This document shows positions 6,257-12,964 of a stretch of DNA of 12,964 nt, piece by piece; the first letter of the stretch is position 1; each line of letters opens with the position of its first letter. The position numbers and the translations under genes are program-made. This stretch comes from Clostridium sp. K4410.MGS-306 (lineage in GTDB: Bacteria > Cyanobacteriota > Vampirovibrionia > Gastranaerophilales > Gastranaerophilaceae). The stretch lies in the NCBI GenBank assembly GCA_000980375.1, contig LARD01000013.1, forward strand, positions 1 through 12,964. Reading direction: 5' to 3'. The notes beneath the pieces were generated by a model. That model did no database searches. It worked only from the letters and a program-made list of their open reading frames with translations, and had not been told where the DNA came from.

Positions 6257-9200
6257 ATGAGAAAAACAAAAGTAAAAGAAATTAAAAAGTATGCTGTACT
6301 GTCTCTTGCTGTTTTGTTATTAGGTGCTGGTGCTGCTTTTTCCGCAACAGATTGGCAGGGAGTGCAAAATGAAATCAACGGTGCAACAGGGGATTCAGTT
6401 GATATAAATATCGAAAATGATATGTACACAAATAATACACCTTTAAATTTAGGTGCTCCACCTGTTCCCAGTATTAATATTACAGGCACTATCAAGCAAG
6501 ATGGTAATAATCCGACCATCACAGCTGGTAACCAAGGCGGTACAAGCTCCAGTTATATTATAAACAACGGAGCAAATACAACAATCACAAACGTAAATTT
6601 TGCTAACGGCCATACAACAAATGCTAATGGCGGTGCTATTGTTAACTCCTCACAAATTACAGTTCAATCCACTAACCCGGCACAGAAAGTTGTTATTTCC
6701 GGCAATATGGCTGAAGGAGCCAATGGTGGTGCTATTTCTAACTCAGGTACAGCCACTTTTGATAACGTGTTATTTTCAGGTAACAGTGCAACAGGTGATG
6801 GCAATGGCTTAGGCGGTGCTATTTATAACCGAAGCGATGTTGGCGGCACCTCTTTAACTGTTACAAATTCTATATTTGAGCAAAATACAGCCAATGCTTT
6901 TGGCGGTGCAATTATTAACTTGAACGGATCTGTTGTTATTGATTCAACTCAATTTAATAATAACTCAACAACCTCATCATCCGGTGTTGTTGGTCAAGGT
7001 GGTGCAATAGTTAACGCTGCTAACATGGAGATTTCAAATTCATCCTTTACAGGCAACCATACCGGTAACTATGGTGGTGCAATTTCCAACACTTTACAGG
7101 CAACCAGTGATTCAATGCACGATATGCTTTTGAATATTACTAATACTACCTTTGATGGAAACTATTCCGGCTCAGGCGGCGGTGCAATCAACAATGCTGG
7201 TGGTTCTCACAATGTTGTCTCAGGTTCAGATGCTATATTTTCCAACACAATAAATATATATGAAGGTACTAAATTTACTAATAACTATGTTACAGGTTCT
7301 GGTACCGGAGGTGCAATCAGAAACTCCTCAGGAAACATTGCCGGCACTGATCCAAACGGTATAGTTAATATATACGGAAAAGAAGGTAATGAAGTTGTTT
7401 TCCAAAAGAACATTGCTGCTTCAGGCGGTGCAATTGCTAACCAGGGAACAATGAATATCGATAATGCAGTATTTGATCAAAACGGCGGCAGTCGTGAAGT
7501 TTCAACCGGTAATACCGTTACAACTACAAACGGTGGTGCAATATATAATAACTCTGATTCCACCGCAGGAGCAAAAGAAGCTGTTGTAACAGTTTCAAAT
7601 TCTACATTCACAAACAACCAGGCTAATTCTGGCGGTGCAGTATATAACAATAGTGGTACCGTAAATATTATAGATTCTGATTTTTCAGGCAACAAAGCAC
7701 AAAACTCTACACTTGGAGGCGCTGTGTATGGTGCAGCAAATTCTAACACTGTGCTGAGAGCTCAAAATAGAGATATGAATGTAGGTAATGAACAGAGTTT
7801 GGCGGATGTTAATAATGTTACAGATACCATTACTCTTGCAACTGATGCTGTCGGTAATCTTCAGGCGTCTGCCGGTCGTAATTTGAATATATATTCACAT
7901 ATCAATGGTAACAACCACAGTGTATTAAATGTAAACAATGACTATGTTGTTAAAAAAGAAGACGGCACTGATGATCAGACTCTGACTTCCGAAGGTAATG
8001 TTGTAATTAAAAACGGCGCAAAAGTCAGCAATACAAATATTACCGTGCATAACGGCGTAATGCACTTTGAAAATGACGAAGGTCTTAATAACAACCAAAA
8101 CATCGTTACTTTAAACGGCGGTACACTTAGTACATTAAACGGCGTTGTTACAGATTTCCACTTTGATGGTTTAAATATATCCAAGGATTCTAGCCTGCTG
8201 TTAGACGTTGATCTTGGCGGAGAAACAAACGGCGGTACTCCTACAATGGATACTTTATTAAAAGATAATATTGGCAATGTTGATATTACAAATGATGCAA
8301 AATTAATAATTGCCGGCATGAAATCACTGTCAGAAGCAAAAGAAGAAACTGTAAAAATCCTGTTTACAGATGCAGAAAAATTAATAGGCAATGTAAACCT
8401 GGGCAATGGTGCTAATATAGTTGAAGCGCCTATAAATAAATATCAAGTAACTCAAATCACACAACCTGTGGGTGGTCCTGCTCCTGCTGACGGAACAGAC
8501 CCCGGAGAATACTTCCAATTTACAAAAGTTGGCAATTCTGACTCTATTATTGCAGGTCCTGTTGCTGCACAAGCTGCATTTCTTATCATGGACAACCTGT
8601 ACAGACAATCATTTGCCAATATGGATATGGTGACTTTGATGTCTCCTGAACAGCGTATGGCTTGGAAAATGAGAAACAAATATGCTAACGCTGGTTATCA
8701 TACAGGTGTGTATGCACCAAATGTAATTCCTGAAGAACGTGACGGCTGGTATATGAGACCGTTTACAAACTTTGAAAACGTGCCTTTGAAAAACGGCCCG
8801 AGAGTATCTAACGTTTCATACGGTTCTTTATTTGGCGGCGAATCTGACCTTATTGATTTAGGCCACGGCTGGGATGGAAACTTCTCATTCTTTGGTGCTT
8901 ACCATGGTTCTCACCAGGCTTATAACGGCGTAAGCATTTATCAAAACGGCGGTACTATCGGTGGTGTTGCAACTGCTTACAAAGGCAACTTCTGGACAGG
9001 TATTACAGCTAACGTTGGTGCCAGTGCAGCACGTGCTACACATATGTTTGGCAGTGACGACTTCCCTATCTTGATGACAGGTGCTGCTTGGAAATCCGGT
9101 TACAACTGGGGCTTATTTAACAACAAATTGGTTATCCAGCCAAGTTATATGATGAGTTACACCTTTGTTAATGTGTTTGATTATACAAACTCAGCCGGTG

Positions 9201-9511
9201 TAAAAGTTACGCAAGATCCGTTGAATGCAATTGAAATCATTCCTGGTTTAAGAATTATCGGTAATCTTAAAAACGGATGGCAGCCATATTTGGGTGTTAA
9301 TATGACCTGGAACATTATGGACAAAACTAAATTCTATGCCAATGAAGTAGCATTGACACAGTTGTCTGTAAAACCATATATTGAATATGGTGCAGGTATC
9401 CAAAAAAGATACGGAGATAGATTTACCGGTTTTGGTCAGGCAATGTTGAGAAACGGCGGACGTAACGGTATTGCCTTTACTCTCGGTTTCAGATGGGCAT
9501 TAGGTAATTAA
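6257..9511 (+). CDS. Autotransporter adhesin with PMP-type beta-helix repeats (1084 aa)
   Basis: This is a type V (autotransporter) surface protein. A Sec signal peptide is clear: basic start to K11, hydrophobic core AVLSLAVLLLGAGAAF, likely cut after AFSA (residue 30). The passenger has twelve GGA[I/V] motifs between about residues 125 and 490, ten of them followed by FxxN (FSGN, FEQN, FNNN, FTGN...). This is the signature of the chlamydial polymorphic membrane protein repeat and of right-handed parallel beta-helix adhesins. Residues ~490-760 continue as less regular beta-helix, with Asn-rich strands and a TLNGGTLSTLNGVV turn. A helical stretch at about 765-825 (from AAQAAFLIMDNL) would be the linker through the pore. 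Residues ~829-1084 form the 12-strand beta-barrel, starting GWYMRPFTNF and ending TLGFRWALGN. Unusually, two residues (GN) follow the expected C-terminal barrel signal region. There are no cysteines that I can see in the passenger. It would need SecYEG, BamA and periplasmic chaperones from elsewhere. It stands alone between its own promoter region and a strong terminator. Confidence 0.9.
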   Translation: MRKTKVKEIKKYAVLSLAVLLLGAGAAFSATDWQGVQNEINGATGDSVDINIENDMYTNNTPLNLGAPPVPSINITGTIKQDGNNPTITAGNQGGTSSSYIINNGANTTITNVNFANGHTTNANGGAIVNSSQITVQSTNPAQKVVISGNMAEGANGGAISNSGTATFDNVLFSGNSATGDGNGLGGAIYNRSDVGGTSLTVTNSIFEQNTANAFGGAIINLNGSVVIDSTQFNNNSTTSSSGVVGQGGAIVNAANMEISNSSFTGNHTGNYGGAISNTLQATSDSMHDMLLNITNTTFDGNYSGSGGGAINNAGGSHNVVSGSDAIFSNTINIYEGTKFTNNYVTGSGTGGAIRNSSGNIAGTDPNGIVNIYGKEGNEVVFQKNIAASGGAIANQGTMNIDNAVFDQNGGSREVSTGNTVTTTNGGAIYNNSDSTAGAKEAVVTVSNSTFTNNQANSGGAVYNNSGTVNIIDSDFSGNKAQNSTLGGAVYGAANSNTVLRAQNRDMNVGNEQSLADVNNVTDTITLATDAVGNLQASAGRNLNIYSHINGNNHSVLNVNNDYVVKKEDGTDDQTLTSEGNVVIKNGAKVSNTNITVHNGVMHFENDEGLNNNQNIVTLNGGTLSTLNGVVTDFHFDGLNISKDSSLLLDVDLGGETNGGTPTMDTLLKDNIGNVDITNDAKLIIAGMKSLSEAKEETVKILFTDAEKLIGNVNLGNGANIVEAPINKYQVTQITQPVGGPAPADGTDPGEYFQFTKVGNSDSIIAGPVAAQAAFLIMDNLYRQSFANMDMVTLMSPEQRMAWKMRNKYANAGYHTGVYAPNVIPEERDGWYMRPFTNFENVPLKNGPRVSNVSYGSLFGGESDLIDLGHGWDGNFSFFGAYHGSHQAYNGVSIYQNGGTIGGVATAYKGNFWTGITANVGASAARATHMFGSDDFPILMTGAAWKSGYNWGLFNNKLVIQPSYMMSYTFVNVFDYTNSAGVKVTQDPLNAIEIIPGLRIIGNLKNGWQPYLGVNMTWNIMDKTKFYANEVALTQLSVKPYIEYGAGIQKRYGDRFTGFGQAMLRNGGRNGIAFTLGFRWALGN
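6629..7732 (+). repeat. Twelve degenerate GGA[I/V]xN coding repeats
   Basis: Inside the autotransporter, codons for Gly-Gly-Ala-Ile/Val-x-Asn (the last copy ends in Gly instead of Asn) recur 12 times from 6629 to 7732, each about 25-45 codons apart. Ten are followed by Phe-x-x-Asn. The DNA is only loosely repetitive (GGCGGTGC or GGTGGTGC cores), so the array is old, or kept by selection on the protein rather than by recent copying. The variable spacing contrasts with the exact tandem repeats found in phase-variable adhesins. Confidence 0.9.
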
Positions 9512-9556
9512 TGTTAACATTTGTAAACTTGGTTTAGTTTTTAAAAACTCAATTAT

Positions 9557-9591
9557 AGCAGGCATTTCAGCAAACGAAATGCCTGCTTTTT
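9557..9591 (+). terminator. Rho-independent terminator of the autotransporter gene
   Basis: AGCAGGCATTTC (9557-9568) and GAAATGCCTGCT (9576-9587) form a perfect 12-bp stem with a 7-nt loop, followed by TTTT. It lies 45 bp after the stop codon and separates this gene from the 676-aa gene, so the two are not a simple operon. Confidence 0.9.
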
Positions 9592-9706
9592 GCATGTTAC
9601 ACATGCATTTTAGGCAATTTTGTAAAACAAAAATTTTTTATATAAGCATAGAGGAAATATATACTTTTTTATTGAGAGATTATTAAGACTATAGAGAGGA
9701 TTTAAA

Positions 9707-11737
9707 ATGAGTATCAATTCAACAGATCCTGTAAAACTTCAAAAAGAACAGGCAAAGATTCAACAACAGCAATCTAAAAAAGCTGCAAAAACTGCAAAAG
9801 AGCAGGCAAAAATTCAAGCTGAAATCGAAAAACGTGCAGCAGCAAAAGCTTTAGCTGCAGAGTTTGTTACAACTGATTTTGATGGACGTTTCGACATCGG
9901 TGCAATCAGAAACGATGTGGACAAAAAAGTTGAAGCTCAGCTAAAAGAATACAAACAAATGTACAAAGCCGGCATAATGACAGAAGCTCAATATAAAAAA
10001 GCTAAAGCAGATTTAGAAGCAGCTCATGATTATATTGATTCAAAAGAATGGAAAAAGGCTAAACAAAGCGAGATTAATGCAGTCGTAACAACAGAAGTTG
10101 GCAAATTGATTGGTAAATCTGATGCAACAAAACGCGGCGAAGTTAAAGACGATGTTCAAGCTGCTTTAAAAGAAATGAAAAAAAACGGAGACATAACAGA
10201 AGAACAATATGATGCATATCACTCTTATACAAAACAAAGAAGCGGAATAGGACGATTCTTTGGAGTTAAAGAAAAAGAATCAAGAGGTGCATTTAGAGCA
10301 CAAGCTAACAGAAATAACGTTGAACAAACAAAAAAGAACGGACCCCAGTTTGATGCAAAAATGCAGGCTAAATTAAACGTAGCAGGTCTGAGCGCAGAAG
10401 ATTTGTATAAAATCTATGATGACAATGGCGGTGCTGTTGATGGTACTATCAACTATAGCTGGAAGAAAAAACAACCCGGTGAAAGAGATGCTGTTTTAAC
10501 AACATTAAATAACAATAAAGGTCAATACAATGACTTTGACATGGGCGATGTTAAAGAAATTGGTAAAGCATTGGGCTATAATGTTGAAAAGAAAGTTGAC
10601 GGCGGCAAAGTAGTCAGAGATGTTGCAAGAGGCGCTCTTATTGGTGCTCCTGGCTCATATGTTGAAGTGTCTCAAGCTACAAATTTTGTTGGCGGTTTAA
10701 TTAAAGGCGGAGCCAGCCAATCAACAAAAATTATAGGTGTTATACCGGCAATAACAGCTACAGCCGGAGGTGTTGCATCTGCAATTACGCAGGCTCACAG
10801 AGTTGAAGATAGAGCAATTCCGACAACTGTACCTGAAAGCGTAAAAACATATCAAGACTATACTAAATATCTTAATGGTTTGAAACAAGACGGTTATGCT
10901 ACTGACGAAGGCGTTGTACTTGGTAAATCAATTGCAAAATTCTTCACAGATGCACAAGGCAACCTTGACAAGGCACAGATGAATAAAGCTCTTGCTGAAG
11001 CAGCCGGTACTGTTGACGGTGTTGTTACTCCTTTGAACTATGAAGAAGCTAAAGGCTTGATTACAAAATTGGCTTCTAAACCTCCGGTAATTGAAAAACC
11101 TGAAGTTAAAAAGCAGGAAGAAAAAGTTGTTGAAAAACCAAAAACAGATTGTACTGTAGAAGTTAAGAAATATAAATCTGCAGAAGATACAGAATGTTAT
11201 GAAGTTCAAGCTGGTGACAACTGGGATGCATTGGTTGTTGCAAAATACAAACCAAAAAATACTGCAGATCGTTTAGCAATACGTACATATCTTAAACAAT
11301 CTTATCTTGATGAAATGCAAAACAGCAAAGACGAACAAACAAGATTAAAATGGAAAGATGCAGTTGTAACAGACGGTTTCTTCCCTGAAGTATACATGAA
11401 AGACTCAAACGGAAAATTTGTTCTTGATGAAAATGGCAAAAAAATACACAATACACTTTGCTTACCTAAAGTTATTCCATCAGAAATTGCAAAAGGTTAT
11501 AAATATGACAATAAAGCAAATGTAGAAGCAGGTACTGTGTCTGAAGAATACAAAGGTTTATCTTTCCAACCTGAAGCAACACCTGATAGATTCTTGAAAG
11601 AAAAAGCAAATGTTACAGCCTGTGGTGAAACTATCGCAAAAGATGTAACAGTAGCTGAAGCAAAAGCAAAAGCAGAAGCATATGCCAAAGAACATTCAAA
11701 AGATAAAAACATAACAATCATTGGATTAGGCAATTAA
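9707..11737 (+). CDS. Multidomain protein with two SHOCT-like hairpins and a LysM-like segment (676 aa)
   Basis: I do not recognise the whole protein. Residues 1-50 are a Lys/Gln/Ala-rich helix of coiled-coil type. Residues ~71-106 (LKEYKQMYKAGIMTEAQYKK) and ~145-176 (LKEMKKNGDITEEQYDAY) are two copies of a helix-GxITExQY-helix unit like the SHOCT oligomerisation domain. Residues ~220-300 are globular with NYSWKKK and DFDMGDVKEIGKAL segments. Residues ~308-362 are Gly/Ala/Ile-rich and hydrophobic (IIGVIPAITATAGGVASAI), a possible membrane-active or buried hairpin. A Lys/Glu/Pro-rich hinge (458-480) leads to a C-terminal part with Cys482, Cys497, Cys585 and Cys639. Residues 497-514 (CYEVQAGDNWDALVVAKY) resemble the start of a LysM domain (YxVxxGDxxxxIAxxY). 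There is no signal peptide, which is odd if LysM binds peptidoglycan. GAGAGGA at 9693-9699 is 7 nt from ATG 9707. Cell-wall-associated scaffold is one reading; the role is unknown. Confidence 0.8.
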   Translation: MSINSTDPVKLQKEQAKIQQQQSKKAAKTAKEQAKIQAEIEKRAAAKALAAEFVTTDFDGRFDIGAIRNDVDKKVEAQLKEYKQMYKAGIMTEAQYKKAKADLEAAHDYIDSKEWKKAKQSEINAVVTTEVGKLIGKSDATKRGEVKDDVQAALKEMKKNGDITEEQYDAYHSYTKQRSGIGRFFGVKEKESRGAFRAQANRNNVEQTKKNGPQFDAKMQAKLNVAGLSAEDLYKIYDDNGGAVDGTINYSWKKKQPGERDAVLTTLNNNKGQYNDFDMGDVKEIGKALGYNVEKKVDGGKVVRDVARGALIGAPGSYVEVSQATNFVGGLIKGGASQSTKIIGVIPAITATAGGVASAITQAHRVEDRAIPTTVPESVKTYQDYTKYLNGLKQDGYATDEGVVLGKSIAKFFTDAQGNLDKAQMNKALAEAAGTVDGVVTPLNYEEAKGLITKLASKPPVIEKPEVKKQEEKVVEKPKTDCTVEVKKYKSAEDTECYEVQAGDNWDALVVAKYKPKNTADRLAIRTYLKQSYLDEMQNSKDEQTRLKWKDAVVTDGFFPEVYMKDSNGKFVLDENGKKIHNTLCLPKVIPSEIAKGYKYDNKANVEAGTVSEEYKGLSFQPEATPDRFLKEKANVTACGETIAKDVTVAEAKAKAEAYAKEHSKDKNITIIGLGN

Positions 11738-11746
11738 TAAACCAAT

Positions 11747-11787
11747 AAAAAAAAGCCCCCTGATAGAAATATCAGAGGGCTTTTTTA
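11747..11787. terminator. Bidirectional terminator between convergent genes
   Basis: AGCCCCCTGATA (11754-11765) and TATCAGAGGGCT (11770-11781) form a 12-bp stem with one C-A mismatch and a GAAA tetraloop. It is flanked by an A-run on the left and a T-run on the right, so it has a T-tract in both directions. It lies between the stop codons of the 676-aa gene (+) and the coiled-coil gene (-) and should end both transcripts. Confidence 0.9.
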
Positions 11788-11801
11788 TTTGATTTATTTT
11801 A

Positions 11802-12964
11802 TTAAGCGTTGAATGTAAACATACCTGCGTGAGTATGATATGTTGCACCTTTGCCTTGAGATTTAGCTGCTTCTACAGAGAGTCTGTTGATAGCTGCATA
11901 GAGTCTGTCCATTTCAGAAGCTGTTCTTGTTTTTACGCTTGCTGTTGTACCACCTTGTTGTTTAGTGTTTTCAGCAATTTGAGTAGCTAATGAAATTAAG
12001 GCTTTAATTTGATCGTTTGTAGGTGTTTGTTGGTTGTTGATTAAGTCATAAACTTTACCTAAGAGGTTTTCAACTTCTGTCATTTCAACAGAAAGGTCAC
12101 CGGTTATTGTAAAGTTTTTATCTTTTAATACAGCAGTTAAGTTTTCAATCAAAGCGTTAGTTTTTGTTAAATCAGGTTGAGTTTTGATGAAGAAGTTTTG
12201 TAAATCATCACTTGTAATAACTTTACCGATTTTATCGCTTATTTCTTGTAAAATATCAGCGTAGTCAGGAATGTTGATATTCATATTAGAAAGAACGTCT
12301 TCTAATTCTTCTTTTGTTAAGCCGCCGCCGTTGCCGCCAACTTCTTTATCAACGATAGCCTGTAACAATGCGATTTGTTGCATTCTGTCTTGTTCTGCTT
12401 GTACAAGGTAAGCTTTGTATTCGTTTGCGTATGTTTCCATTGCAGCTTTGCTGTCAGCTTGACCTTTGATAACCTGTTCCATTGCATCAACCATCTTTGT
12501 ACCAAAAGTAGTTGCATTGTTCATATGAGCTTTGAGGTCATTGCTGATGCTGTTTGCAGTTGCACCGAGAGCATCTACACTGTTATTGAGTTTAGAGATT
12601 TGTTCCATTATGTCTCTGTATGCTTGCATTTGTTCTTCAGCTGATGCAGCTTCCTGGTTTTTGAAATCATTGATTGCGTCAATAACTTTTTGGAATTCAG
12701 GACCCATATCAACAGAGAGGTTGAGGTCTTTAACTACAGCTGTTAAGTTTTCGATTAAGCCGTTAGTTTTTGTCAAATCTGTTTGATATTTAGCAAGAAC
12801 TTCTTCTAACTGGTCGATGTCAATCTGGTTTCCACCGATAATCTCCAGCTTATCGATGATTTCGTTGAACATAGGGCCAAACATATCTTTCAACTGATCG
12901 ATAGTAATCATTTTAGAGTTTATCTGGTTCAAGCTTGAGTTTGCTTCATCTAATTTTTGAGAAA
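11802..12964 (-). CDS. Coiled-coil protein of unknown function, N-terminus beyond the window
   Basis: The frame stays open to the right edge: upstream of the TTG at 12930-12932 it reads SQKLDEANSSLNQIN with no stop and no binding site. The TTG is therefore an internal Leu codon and the gene is partial at its 5' end. At least 387 residues are visible, with no cysteine and no membrane segment. The chain is mostly helical with heptad-like spacing. Two related blocks of about 61-67 residues share DLTKTN[G/A]LIENLTAV[V/L]KD and the preceding [I/L]T.[D/E][Q/E]L.D motif. Between them is a helical rod with frequent Met/Gln/Ala and a Gly-rich break (GGNGGGLTKEEL). The C-terminus (ATYHTHAGMFTFNA) departs from the coiled coil and contains His-x-His. 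Its stop lies just after the shared terminator. It could be a fibrous or tail-like structural protein or a receptor-like rod; nothing in view settles this. Confidence 0.8.
   Translation of the reverse strand, partial: SQKLDEANSSLNQINSKMITIDQLKDMFGPMFNEIIDKLEIIGGNQIDIDQLEEVLAKYQTDLTKTNGLIENLTAVVKDLNLSVDMGPEFQKVIDAINDFKNQEAASAEEQMQAYRDIMEQISKLNNSVDALGATANSISNDLKAHMNNATTFGTKMVDAMEQVIKGQADSKAAMETYANEYKAYLVQAEQDRMQQIALLQAIVDKEVGGNGGGLTKEELEDVLSNMNINIPDYADILQEISDKIGKVITSDDLQNFFIKTQPDLTKTNALIENLTAVLKDKNFTITGDLSVEMTEVENLLGKVYDLINNQQTPTNDQIKALISLATQIAENTKQQGGTTASVKTRTASEMDRLYAAINRLSVEAAKSQGKGATYHTHAGMFTFNA
12120..12320 (-). repeat. Internal duplication, copy 2 of the coiled-coil protein
   Basis: Codes for the block from LTKEELEDVL to DLTKTNALIENLTAVLKD. 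It matches the block at 12726-12908 in the order of motifs and most closely over the last ~18 residues. The two copies are about 200 residues apart. Confidence 0.8.
12726..12908 (-). repeat. Internal duplication, copy 1 of the coiled-coil protein
   Basis: Codes for the block from ITIDQLKDMF to DLTKTNGLIENLTAVVKD. At DNA level the 3' parts of the two copies (about 12727-12779 and 12121-12175) are also clearly alike, with mostly third-position differences. This points to true duplication rather than convergence of coiled-coil composition. More copies may lie beyond the right edge. Confidence 0.8.

Noticed and set aside
7975..8679. Minus-strand open frames of 143 and 75 codons
   Set aside because: They are antisense to the autotransporter, whose frame is continuous with signal peptide, repeats and barrel.

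Overview
The window looks like chromosomal DNA of an AT-rich, uncultured, cyanobacteria-related gut bacterium, most likely a non-photosynthetic Melainabacteria/Vampirovibrionia member (Gastranaerophilales-like). Three observations support this. The 23S rRNA 3' part matches the cyanobacterial/plastid consensus at several places as I remember it. The prepilin has the FTLAEALLTL...VVAALTVP leader and the DVNG..EPN core motif that I associate with that group. Most of the other genes are lysine/glutamine-rich proteins without recognisable wide-range homologues. This placement is inference and was not confirmed by a search.

Layout. Bases 1-862 are the 3' third of a 23S rRNA gene. A structured 189-nt spacer, a 5S rRNA and a terminator-like hairpin follow, ending an rRNA operon. 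Then come a small unknown protein (1417-1977, +), a shared hairpin, a radical SAM protein (3526-2051, -), and a divergent type IV prepilin/pseudopilin-like protein (3673-4305, +). Bases 4306-4595 hold two hairpins, an 11-bp tandem repeat that carries Shine-Dalgarno-like sequence, and a 12-codon ORF behind a good promoter-like sequence. Next are a small Q-rich coiled-coil protein (4964-4596, -) and a 308-aa helical-repeat protein resembling MgtE_N/FliG-type folds (5159-6085, +). A 1084-aa autotransporter with Chlamydia PMP-type GGAI/FxxN repeats and a C-terminal beta-barrel (6257-9511, +) follows. A 676-aa multidomain protein with two SHOCT-like helical hairpins and a LysM-like segment (9707-11737, +) comes next. 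It converges across a bidirectional terminator on a coiled-coil protein that runs off the right edge of the window (from 11802, -).

The protein genes are mostly single transcription units separated by strong hairpins, not an operon. Two are clearly envelope or surface proteins (the prepilin and the autotransporter). The two right-hand proteins have the look of large, lineage-restricted structural or scaffold proteins. No mobile element, CRISPR array, integrase, tRNA or phage gene is visible, and base composition is even across the protein-coding part. The best candidates for something new are the 676-aa SHOCT/LysM-like protein, the convergent coiled-coil protein with a ~65-residue internal duplication, the PMP-like autotransporter in a cyanobacterial relative, and the small transcription unit at about 4380-4580.
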